A stretch of 64,000 nt of DNA, taken from positions 1,612,001-1,676,000 of the forward strand of contig NZ_CP049934.1 in the NCBI RefSeq assembly GCF_011382965.1, given 5' to 3'. Origin of the DNA: Leucobacter insecticola (GTDB lineage Bacteria > Actinomycetota > Actinomycetes > Actinomycetales > Microbacteriaceae). The notes under the pieces were generated by a model. That model had not been told where the DNA came from and searched no databases. It saw only the letters and a list, made by a program, of their open reading frames with translations. This document shows, piece by piece, positions 1 to 7,524 of the stretch (position 1 is its first letter; every line of letters starts with the position of its first letter). The position numbers were made by a program, and so were the translations under genes.

Positions 1-767
1 TGGATCGTCACCGTCATTTCCGTGGTGTTCTTCCGGGTACTTCGCCCGCTGTGGCGTGGCGCGCGGGCGGGGCTCCGCGTGGTGCAGGTGCGGCCTGATG
101 GCAATTCCGCGGTCGCCGTTCGCGTGCAGGGGCGGGGGTCAGAAAGCTCGCGCCCAAGGCAGGGCAGTTTTTCGTGTGGCGCTTTCTCAACGGGGCTGGC
201 TGGAGCAGGGGCCACCCGTTCTCGCTTGCGGCGGCTCCCACGGACACAGAGATGGAGTTGTCGGCTCGCATCGTCGGTGACGGCACCCGCCGCCTTGCCA
301 GCATTCGACCGGGGACTCGCGTCATGGTGGAGGGTCCCTTCGGTCTGTTTACCAATGATCAGCGTCGTCATCCGCGCGTCCTCATGCTGGGTGCCGGCGC
401 GGGCGTCGCGCCGCTGGTGTCGCTCCTTGAGGCAGGCGACTGGTTGCCGGGTGAAGCCGTGCTGGTGACTCGGGATCACGACCCGGCTGGGCGTATCCGA
501 GGCGACGAGATCGCGCGGCTCTGCTCTCAGCGGGGCCTGCAGCACTACGTGCTTGATGGTCCGAGGGCGCAGGGAGGAAGCAGCTGGATTTCGTCGGCTG
601 CGGCCGGCTGGGATGGCGCCGAGCTGTTGCGCTATTTCATGCCTGGAGGCGGCGCGAGCGACGTGTTTGTGTGTGGCCCTGAGGCATGGATGCGAAGTGT
701 GATCCGTGACCTTCGTCGGCTCGGAGTGCCTGCGAAAGACATTCATTCAGAACTGTTCACGGTGTGA
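1..767 (+). pseudogene. Ferric-reductase-like flavoprotein, C-terminal part, frameshifted
   Basis: C-terminal part of a membrane oxidoreductase of the ferric reductase / ferredoxin reductase family that passes electrons from NAD(P)H through FAD; its transmembrane domain lies outside the window. Frame 1 gives the end of a membrane helix (WIVTVISVVFFRV) and the start of the FAD domain. Frame 3 continues with GQFFVWRFL, GHPFSLAAAP (FAD box), EGPFGLF, LGAGAGVAPL (nucleotide site) and VCGPEAWM. The frames switch in the five-G run at 134-138; one extra G restores GRGVRKLAPKAGQFF, as the family expects. It ends 29 nt before the FMN-binding protein gene and probably feeds electrons to it. The frameshift is probably a sequencing error (inference). 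Confidence 0.8.
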
Positions 768-796
768 TCAGACGTGTACGAACCGGGAGGAAGACA

Positions 797-1426
797 ATGA
801 AACGGATACTGACAGCGGTGTTTGCGACGCTGGGCTTGCTGGTGCTGGTGATGAGTTACCGCACGTCGCTCGGGGTCGCTGATCCTGCCGCGGTGTCGCC
901 GACGATCCAGACAGATATGACCGATCAGGCAGCGCTCGTGCCAGATCAAGCGGCTGCGCAGCCGCCGCGTCGAGACGACGATCACGATGACGATGATGAC
1001 GACGATCATGACGACGATCATGACGACGATCATGATGGTGACTCTTCTCGGAGCACGTCTCGCGCGGGGAGCACGGGCAGCACGGGAAACACAGGGGGCA
1101 CGGGCAGCACGGGGAGCACGGGGAGCACGGCGACCGGCGGGACCCTCACCGATGGGAGGTTCACCGGCTCTGCGGTCTCGACGAAGTATGGCAATGTGCA
1201 GGTTGTCGTCACGGTCGCGAGCGGCAAGATTACGCAGGTGTCCGTGCCGCAGTATCCGTCGTCGAGCGCGAAAGATCAGCGCATCAACTCACGAGCCATC
1301 CCGCAGCTTGTCGACGCGACGCTGCAGGCGCAATCCGCCAATGTCGACATGGTGTCGGGGGCGACGTACACGTCCACGGGCTATCAAAACTCCCTGCAGA
1401 GCGCCATCGATCAGGCCCGCAAATGA
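797..1426 (+). CDS. Membrane-anchored FMN-binding domain protein with His/Asp-rich linker
   Basis: A 209-aa extracytoplasmic flavoprotein. The start at 797 follows a GGGAGGAAG ribosome binding site. Residues 1-25 form a signal anchor (MKRILTAVFATLGLLVLVM). Next comes an acidic stretch alternating Asp runs with single His (about residues 60-80), a Gly-Ser-Thr-Gly repeat linker, and a C-terminal FMN_bind domain ending in DMVSGATYTS. The SGAT motif is the family's flavinylation site, where the Thr receives FMN covalently from ApbE. The stop codon overlaps the ApbE start (ATGA), so substrate and modifying enzyme are translationally coupled. Together with the upstream reductase this is a likely electron-transfer relay outside the membrane. 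The His/Asp stretch looks able to bind metal, but no metal can be named from the sequence. Confidence 0.88.
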   Translation: MKRILTAVFATLGLLVLVMSYRTSLGVADPAAVSPTIQTDMTDQAALVPDQAAAQPPRRDDDHDDDDDDDHDDDHDDDHDGDSSRSTSRAGSTGSTGNTGGTGSTGSTGSTATGGTLTDGRFTGSAVSTKYGNVQVVVTVASGKITQVSVPQYPSSSAKDQRINSRAIPQLVDATLQAQSANVDMVSGATYTSTGYQNSLQSAIDQARK

Positions 1427-2271
1427 CACACGAGGCGCAGAGAAAGGCGGCCGCCACCGCCGAGATTATGGGCACGATGGTGAGCGTGCAAGTGATCGGC
1501 GCGGATCAGGCCGACCCGGATGTTTCGGCGGCGATATCTGACTGTTTCGCACAGTTGCGCGATGTTGACCGGGTGTTTAGTCCTTATCGAGCCGATTCAG
1601 ACGTCTGCAGGATTCAACGCGGCGAACTCGACATCGTCTCGGCCGACCCCCGTATGGCCGAGGTTGTCGACGCGTGCGCGCGGGCCGAGGTGCAGACGCG
1701 GGGCCGATTTAGCGCGAACTGGCGGGGAACGTTTGATCCGACCGGCTATGTCAAGGGGTGGGCGGTGGAGCAGGCGCAACGCCTGTGTTTACTGCCGCTG
1801 CTGGAAACCGGGAAGGCGATCGCGGTTGCCCTAAATGCCGGAGGGGACATGCAGCTTTCCACTGCTGCTGACGCGTCGTGGGAATGGCGGATCGGGATCG
1901 CGGATCCGCGCCGCGCAGGCCACCTTGTGTCCACCCTAGAGATACGCAATGGCGCTATCGCAACGTCAGGGCCTGCCGAACGCGGAACTCACATCGTGGA
2001 TCCGCGCACCGGAGGCTCTGCGAGGGGCGTTGCGAGCGCCACAGTTGTCGCGAGATCCTTGGCTGATGCGGATGTATGGGCGACGGCCGCGGTTGTGGCC
2101 GGTATGCAGGATCTCAGCTGGCTGCAAGCGGCGGGGCAGACGAATGGTCTGATCGTGGGCGATGATGGTTCATTTCGCCGCTGGGCGCACGGTGTCGAGC
2201 TCACTCAGGCCGCGGATCTCACTGCCGGGGCTGAAACGGATTCCTATCGGATGACGTGGCCGGCTGCGTGA
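1423..2271 (+). CDS. apbE: FAD:protein FMN transferase (ApbE family)
   Basis: A 282-aa enzyme that moves FMN from FAD onto a Thr in SGAT-type motifs of target proteins, here presumably the product of the overlapping upstream gene. Visible family features are IMGTMVSVQV near the N terminus, VFSPYRADSDVCRI, DPTGYVKGWAVEQA, the ALNAGGDM segment (GGD), ATSGPAERGTHIVDPRTGG, and SLADADVWATAAVVAG near the C terminus. No lipoprotein signal is visible, so it may act in the cytoplasm, or the anchor may have been lost; it is short compared with the usual 300-350 residues. The 3' end overlaps the convergent sensor kinase gene by 53 nt. Confidence 0.88.
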   Translation: MTHEAQRKAAATAEIMGTMVSVQVIGADQADPDVSAAISDCFAQLRDVDRVFSPYRADSDVCRIQRGELDIVSADPRMAEVVDACARAEVQTRGRFSANWRGTFDPTGYVKGWAVEQAQRLCLLPLLETGKAIAVALNAGGDMQLSTAADASWEWRIGIADPRRAGHLVSTLEIRNGAIATSGPAERGTHIVDPRTGGSARGVASATVVARSLADADVWATAAVVAGMQDLSWLQAAGQTNGLIVGDDGSFRRWAHGVELTQAADLTAGAETDSYRMTWPAA

Positions 2272-3246
2272 CGCGGGGGAGTTGCAGGAGGAACACGGAA
2301 CCGGCCGCCGAGGTTCGCTCAACGCTGAGGCTGCCGCCACCGCGTTCAGCGATGTTGCGTGCAAGGAAGAGCCCAAGCCCGTAGCCACGCCGCCGTCCCG
2401 TCTCGGGGCCGCGCGCGAAGCGTTCAAAGATGCGTTCGATGTCTGCCGCGGCGATCCCCGGCCCGCTGTCAACGACCCGGGCCTCGACGTGTTGCGGATG
2501 AACGAGCACATCTATTGCCACGGTGGTGGCATCACCGGTGTGCTCGATCGCGTTGTCGAGGACCGCGAGAAAAAGTCTCGAGAGCGCAACATGGCTGACC
2601 TGGACGGAGATGGGGGCGTTGTCCGCGTAATAGGTCAGGCGAAGTTCGACGTGCCGTGCCGCAGCGAGCGGGGCGAGTCTTGTCACGGTTTCTTCGAGGG
2701 GGCACGCAGATCCGTCGGCGGCATCGCGGCATGTTGGGCACCAAGCTGCGCTTCAAGGAGCAGGTCTGCGAGGATCTCGGCCATCCCATCTGAATCGCGT
2801 CTGAGCTCTGAGACCACGTCGCTTATGGGTTCACCGCGGGCGAGGCGACGTTCGAGAATTTGTACGCGGCTGTCAAGCGCGGTGAGCGGGGTGCGGAGTT
2901 CGTGGCTCGCGTCTGCGACGAATGCGCGCTGTGCGCTCAGAGCTTCTGCAAGCGGTCGAACTGCTCGCCTCGCTGTCGCCCAGGCAATCAGGCTGAGGGA
3001 GACAACCGCGACGATACCGAAGACCAGGATCCAAGACACGACGTCGTCAACGTCAACGACGACCCGGTCGAAGCGGTGGTCATCGTGGTCGTCGTGCGAG
3101 TCTGAGTCACCACGAGAATGGCTCAGAATAATTGCGACAAGCGCGCCCACTCCCGCAGCGATGACGACAGCCGAACTGATCCCGACCCACAAGCCGATGA
3201 TGCGGGCAGAGGTGTTCACTCGTTTGCGATCCACATCCACACTCAT
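2219..3246 (-). pseudogene. Two-component sensor histidine kinase, frameshifted
   Basis: A membrane histidine kinase of about 342 residues once one base is restored. The N-terminal frame has TM1 (about 15-42), a short external loop containing HDDHDDH, TM2 (about 68-90), and a HisKA domain with the H-box SHELRTPL. The second frame carries HATPase_c with the N-box DNAIEH, G1 DSGPGI, F-box FERFARG and G2 GYGLGLFLAR. The break is at the five-G run 2698-2702 (plus strand); one more base restores RAPLEETVTRLAPLA. It follows the response regulator with an ATGA overlap, so the pair is cotranscribed. The His/Asp-rich sensing loop resembles the linker of the FMN-binding protein encoded opposite. Frameshift probably a sequencing error. 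Confidence 0.82.
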
Positions 3247-3926
3247 TCAGGAGCCCCCAATCGGTAGCCGCGCCCCCGCACCGTTTCCACGATTTCAGGA
3301 ACGGTCTTTCGCCTGAGATAGTGCACGTACGTGTCGACGGAACTCACGCCGGAAGCATCAGTAAACACGGATTCGAGGAGCTCTTCGCGCGAAAAGATGC
3401 GTTCCGGGCTTGCGGCAAGCGCCTCGAGCAGCGCAGTCTCGGTTTCGGTCAGGGCATAACGAAGCTCGGTGGGGGAATAGAGTGCCTGCGTCTCGGGCAT
3501 AAGCGTCCACTCGCCGATGGGCCGACGCTTGCCAATCGCCTCGTAGCCGCGGCGCAGGGTACGCAGGCGAGCCAAGAGTTCCTCATACGCGAACGGCTTC
3601 ACCAGGTAATCGTTTGCTCCAGCATCAAGCCCGGCCACACGATCGTCAACAGCGTCGAGCGCCGTCAGCAACAGCACCGGGGTCGTGATCCTCGCGGTGC
3701 GAATCGCTTGCAGCAGCGACACCCCGTCCATACTTGGCATGCGCCGGTCAAACACCATCACATCAAACCCTTTGCTGAGGGCCTGCTTCAGTGCTGAAGC
3801 GCCGTCAGCGTGATGATCCACCTCGTAGAACTCGCTCAGCACTTCGATGGTCATTTCGGCGAGCCGCTGATCGTCTTCGGCATAGAGCAGCCGGGGCAGT
3901 GGTGCTCCGAGATTGTTTGCGCTCAC
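3243..3926 (-). CDS. OmpR-type response regulator
   Basis: A 227-aa DNA-binding response regulator. The receiver domain has the acidic pair EDD, the phospho-acceptor Asp in MVFDRRMPSMDG, a Thr in LLLTALDA and the conserved Lys in YLVKPFAYEEL. A winged-helix Trans_reg_C domain follows, ending SVDTYVHYLRRKTVPEIVETVRGRGYRLG. GTG at 3926 is chosen because GGGAGGATCC lies just upstream and because it overlaps the stop of the preceding glycosylase gene (GTGA). The histidine kinase starts in its own stop codon (ATGA). Facing the flavoprotein genes suggests these may be its targets, but no operator was identified. Confidence 0.9.
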   Translation of the reverse strand: MSANNLGAPLPRLLYAEDDQRLAEMTIEVLSEFYEVDHHADGASALKQALSKGFDVMVFDRRMPSMDGVSLLQAIRTARITTPVLLLTALDAVDDRVAGLDAGANDYLVKPFAYEELLARLRTLRRGYEAIGKRRPIGEWTLMPETQALYSPTELRYALTETETALLEALAASPERIFSREELLESVFTDASGVSSVDTYVHYLRRKTVPEIVETVRGRGYRLGAPE

Positions 3927-5086
3927 GTGGATCCTCCCATCTCGAGCGTAGCGGCATCGAATCCGTGAAACTGTGACCACCTCGCTGCCTCGGGTTCGAG
4001 CGCGGTGAGATCAATTTCTGCGTCTGGGAACGGCGTGACAAGGATCTTGCTGTGTTTGCCCGGAGCGCGTTTCCAGGTGCCGACGACCCGCCCCTCATGC
4101 ACAATCGTGGCAAGAAACATGCCGTTTCGGCCGGGCACAATGCGCTCAAAATGCTCTGGGGTAAGCTGCGCTTCGCGGCCCCTATAGCCGAGCAAATGTT
4201 CGTCAAAGGAGGGAAGCATTAGCCACGCGGTGGCGGAACTCTCGTTTGCGCTCGCCGCAAGCTGCTCGGGATCGGCCCACAGGGCTCCGTCCGCTGCATC
4301 TGATTCGAGCTCTACGAGTGACCCGGTCTCGCTTGCGAGCCTGAGCCCCTGCCTGGCATCTTTCATTGTCAGCCCAGACCACCAGGCGAGATCTTTCGCG
4401 GTGACCGCGCCGCGCGCCTGGGCGTAGCGCGTGGCGATCTCGCAGAGCGCCGCGCCTCCCTCAAGTTGACGGGGTGTGGTGATCCACTCTTCAGCCAGCA
4501 CGAGCCGAGGCTCAGCCTCATCTTGCACGGGACCCAGCACTGTGATGTTGTTCTGGCACATCCACCAGATCGTGTGGTACCGCCACGGTCCCTGGACCTC
4601 GATGCCTGCCTCTTCCCATGTGCCGGCGAGCTCGTCGCGGCTGAGTGACTGCCCACCGCTGAGCGCAGCGACTGCGACCTCGACGAGCCGTTCAAGCGTC
4701 GCATCACTCAGTTCTAGTTGCGCGCGGCGTTTCGCTGCGCCCGCGAGCACACGACGGTTGGTAGCCGCTTGCATCCACCCGATGTCTTCGGCCGCGAGCA
4801 CGTGGATCGTGCCGCGCATCGGCCATGACCTCACGATGCGGCCGGTGTTGAAAGCTGCGGAAACGTCAGCGACGGTGGTTCCGGGGGTTCGCACGCCCAA
4901 GGCCCAGCGTGATGAGCGCCAGTCTTGCCCCTGCAGGGCGAGCATTCGGGAGGCGGTAGCGGCGATCCGTGCGGGGCCGGATGCTGTGTCCGATCCTGCA
5001 GGGGCGTCAGCGGCCCCGGTTCCCGCAAGTCCCTGCGCCCGCATTCGCAGTCGCAGCAGCTCCGCTTGAGTGATTGTCGTGTTCAT
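3923..5086 (-). CDS. Winged-helix DNA-binding protein, AlkZ-like DNA glycosylase family (HTH_42)
   Basis: A 387-aa protein of the winged-helix family PF06224, which includes AlkX/AlkZ-type glycosylases that remove bulky or crosslinking alkyl adducts. The N-terminal segment RMLALQGQDWRSSRWAL carries QGQ, matching the Q-x-Q catalytic motif described for AlkZ-like enzymes. RGTIHVLAAEDIGWM, the WWMCQNN segment and the C-terminal DEHLLGYRGRE / GRVVGTWKR region are typical of the family. It is the first gene of an operon with the response regulator (GTGA overlap) and kinase. Function as a glycosylase is inferred from family and motif; a purely DNA-binding role is the alternative. Confidence 0.75.
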   Translation of the reverse strand: MNTTITQAELLRLRMRAQGLAGTGAADAPAGSDTASGPARIAATASRMLALQGQDWRSSRWALGVRTPGTTVADVSAAFNTGRIVRSWPMRGTIHVLAAEDIGWMQAATNRRVLAGAAKRRAQLELSDATLERLVEVAVAALSGGQSLSRDELAGTWEEAGIEVQGPWRYHTIWWMCQNNITVLGPVQDEAEPRLVLAEEWITTPRQLEGGAALCEIATRYAQARGAVTAKDLAWWSGLTMKDARQGLRLASETGSLVELESDAADGALWADPEQLAASANESSATAWLMLPSFDEHLLGYRGREAQLTPEHFERIVPGRNGMFLATIVHEGRVVGTWKRAPGKHSKILVTPFPDAEIDLTALEPEAARWSQFHGFDAATLEMGGST

Positions 5087-5144
5087 GCGCTCAGTGTATT
5101 CCGGGCCACCGACGTTGATGGAAGATCCTTTCTCATTGAAGTGG

Positions 5145-5219
5145 TCTTGATAACGAACATCGCTTTAATTATCAAAAATAGTGCTTTTTGATAATAGAAT
5201 GGTCTTCGATTATCAAATC
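5145..5219. promoter_or_regulatory. AT-rich operator array upstream of fic
   Basis: A perfect inverted repeat of 11-nt arms, ATTATCAAAAA (5168-5178) and TTTTTGATAAT (5185-5195), separated by 6 nt. A third half-site ATTATCAAA lies at 5209-5217 and a looser one (CTTGATAAC) near 5146. The local AT content stands out sharply from the surroundings. It ends 17 nt before the Fic start codon. Because the Fic protein has a C-terminal winged helix, autoregulation is the simplest reading (inference). Confidence 0.7.
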
Positions 5220-5235
5220 ATCGACTCTGGGGTGA

Positions 5236-6438
5236 ATGATGACGAAACCCTGGCCCAAGCTCGACTATGAAGAGCAGATCTGGGACGGCGGGCAGATAGC
5301 TTCGATGGGGCCCGCTGCGACGCGGCTATCGATGAGGGGTGCGAAGTACCATACGGCAGTGCCTTCGATGATTGTCGATCTCGTTCCAGAGGTTGATCGA
5401 GAGGTAGAACTCCTCGCCCGTGAGGCGGAACTCGAGCTTGCCCGCTTCGATACCGAGGTGGGTCTTCGGCTTGCCGCGTTCGGCCCGATCCTGCTGCGAT
5501 CAGAAGCCACGTCTTCATCGCAGATCGAGAACCTGACGGCCTCCGCCCGCCAGATTTTCACGGCCGAGCTTGGTGGGCGTGTTGCGAGAAACGCATCTGA
5601 AGTTGCTGCAAATACCCGTGCGATGCTGGCAGCGCTCGAACTCAGCGATGAGCTGAGCTCCGAATCGATGCGTGAAATGCACCGAGTGCTCATGGAAGGA
5701 CAGGATCGGCATACCCCCGGTGACTTCCGTGCACAGTCTGTATGGATTGGGAGCAGGGCCTATAGCCCGATCGGTGCAAGCTATGTTGCCCCGGCAGCAT
5801 CGCGTGTGCCCGAACTCATGAGTGACCTTGCAGCTTTCTGCGAGCGCGATGATATGCCCGCTCTCGTGCACGTCGCCGTTGCTCATGCCCAGTTTGAGAC
5901 CATTCACCCGTTCAGCGACGGAAATGGACGTACAGGAAGAGCACTCGCTCAAGCGATGTTGCGGCGAAGCCAGGTCACCAGAAGTGTCGCAGTGCCGGTA
6001 TCAGCGGGATTGCTCACAGACGTCAGGGGTTACCACGACGCACTCACTGCCTATCGTGACGGGGATCCCTCCCCGATTGTTGAGAAGTTCGCCGCCGCAT
6101 CGCTGAGAGCCGTGCCAAACGGGCGACAGCTCATGGCGGAGCTTGACCAGATTTCGCAAGACTGGCGTGAACTTGCGGCACCGCGCACAGGCAGCGCAAA
6201 GGAGCGATTGCTGCGGTTCGCGCTTGAGCGGCCCGTGTTTACTGCCGAGATCGCGGCGCGGGACCTCGGCATTGCCCCGAGCAACGTGTACCGCTATCTG
6301 CAGGGGCTTCAAGAAGTCGGAGTGCTTGCTTTCAAGGCAGAGTACCGGGGACCTGCGGTGTGGCGCGCACCAGCTGTGCTTGAGGCAATCGATCGCTTTG
6401 CTGAGCGGGCTGGGAAGCGGGGGAGTGAGTGGCGGTAA
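5236..6438 (+). CDS. Fic family protein (AMPylase fold) with C-terminal winged helix
   Basis: A 400-aa Fic/DOC protein. The active-site motif HPFSDGNGRTGR begins at His224 and is intact, so nucleotide transfer (usually AMPylation) onto a target hydroxyl is expected. The inhibitory (S/T)xxxE(G/N) motif is present as SSQIEN at residues 94-99, in the N-terminal helix, which marks a self-inhibited class II enzyme. The C terminus (RLLRFALERPVFTAEIAARDLGIAPSNVYRYLQGL) is a winged helix-turn-helix. Paired ATGs at 5236/5239 follow GGGGTGA. No antitoxin gene is adjacent. The palindromes just upstream suggest it binds its own promoter. Target unknown. Confidence 0.88.
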   Translation: MMTKPWPKLDYEEQIWDGGQIASMGPAATRLSMRGAKYHTAVPSMIVDLVPEVDREVELLAREAELELARFDTEVGLRLAAFGPILLRSEATSSSQIENLTASARQIFTAELGGRVARNASEVAANTRAMLAALELSDELSSESMREMHRVLMEGQDRHTPGDFRAQSVWIGSRAYSPIGASYVAPAASRVPELMSDLAAFCERDDMPALVHVAVAHAQFETIHPFSDGNGRTGRALAQAMLRRSQVTRSVAVPVSAGLLTDVRGYHDALTAYRDGDPSPIVEKFAAASLRAVPNGRQLMAELDQISQDWRELAAPRTGSAKERLLRFALERPVFTAEIAARDLGIAPSNVYRYLQGLQEVGVLAFKAEYRGPAVWRAPAVLEAIDRFAERAGKRGSEWR

Positions 6439-6444
6439 GGACCT

Positions 6445-7520
6445 CTAAGACCTCGCCCGAGCGTACTGCGGCGGGACGATCGACGCCGCGGAAGGAGCGC
6501 GCAGCTCGTGCGCCCAGCTGATCGGCAGGTGTGGGTTGGTGAGCAGTGGACGGGCGAGCAGGATCACGTCGGCCTGGCCGGTTGCGAGGATCCCCTCTGC
6601 CTGCGCGGCCTCGGTGATGAGTCCGACCGCGCCGACGGGAAGCGGGCCACGACGCACCTCTGCGGCGAGCCCCACCTGGTAGGACGGGCCGACCGGGATC
6701 GGGGCATCCGGCACGTTCGCTGCCGAGGAGACGCTGACAAAATCGGCGCCGGCGGCCGCGAGCATCCCGGATAGTTCCGTCGCTTCGTCGACCGTGAAGC
6801 CACCCTCCACCCAGTCCGTCGCCGAGATCCTGACGGATATCGGGAGATCAGTATGCTGAGCGCGAATCGCCGCCACAACTTCGAGGAGGAGACGTGCACG
6901 GCCACCGAGGTCACCTCCGTATTCGTCGCTGCGCGTGTTCGACAGCGGTGACAGAAACTCATGCAACAGATAGCCGTGCGCTGCGTGCACTTCAACAAGA
7001 TCGAACCCGGCGCGCACGGCACGGCCGGCCCCGTCGGCGAAGGCCCGCACGAGACCGGGGAGCTCACTTGCTTCCAGCGCCCGGGGTGCCGCGTAGCTGC
7101 CGAAGGCGAGAGTCGAGGGAGCGACCGTTTGCCAGCCGCCCTCGGTGGCGGGCACCGACCCCACGGGAAGCCCTGGGAACTGCGGGTACGTCGACCCCTT
7201 GCGGCCAGCGTGCGCGAGCTGGATCCCGATTTTCGCGCCGTGCGAGTGCACGAGATCGACAACCCTGCGCAGGCCGGGCATCTGATCCTCACTCCAGATC
7301 CCGGGGCATCCGGGGTGATCCGGCCCTCCGGGACCACCCCGGTCGCCTCCATCGTGACGAGGCCAGCGCCGCCGCGTGCGAGCCCGCCGAGATGCTGCAG
7401 ATGCCAATCACCGATGACGCCGTCGACCGCGGAATACTGGCACATCGGGGCCACCCACAGGCGGTTGCGGATCTCGAGATTGCGGAGGGTGATGGGCTGG
7501 AACAGGATCGGATCGGCCAT
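6445..7520 (-). pseudogene. NADH:flavin oxidoreductase, old yellow enzyme (YqjM-like), frameshifted
   Basis: An FMN-dependent ene-reductase of about 358 aa after restoring one base. The N-terminal frame begins [14 protein letters not shown] and includes APMCQYSA, where the Cys is the redox-tuning residue of the YqjM class. The second frame carries [29 protein letters not shown] with the substrate-binding His and Tyr, and the flavin-phosphate region [15 protein letters not shown]. The break lies in the CCC/GGGG run at 7300-7306; one more base restores [15 protein letters not shown]. It starts 4 nt after the FAD/Fe-S oxidase gene on the same strand, so it is probably in the lactate operon. Physiological substrate unknown. 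Confidence 0.85.
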
Positions 7521-7524
7521 GGTT

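Noticed and set aside
1030..1227. Long minus-strand reading frame under the FMN-binding gene
   Set aside because: It is the antisense of the Gly-Ser-Thr-Gly repeat linker; its Val-Leu-Pro repeats mirror that low-complexity DNA.
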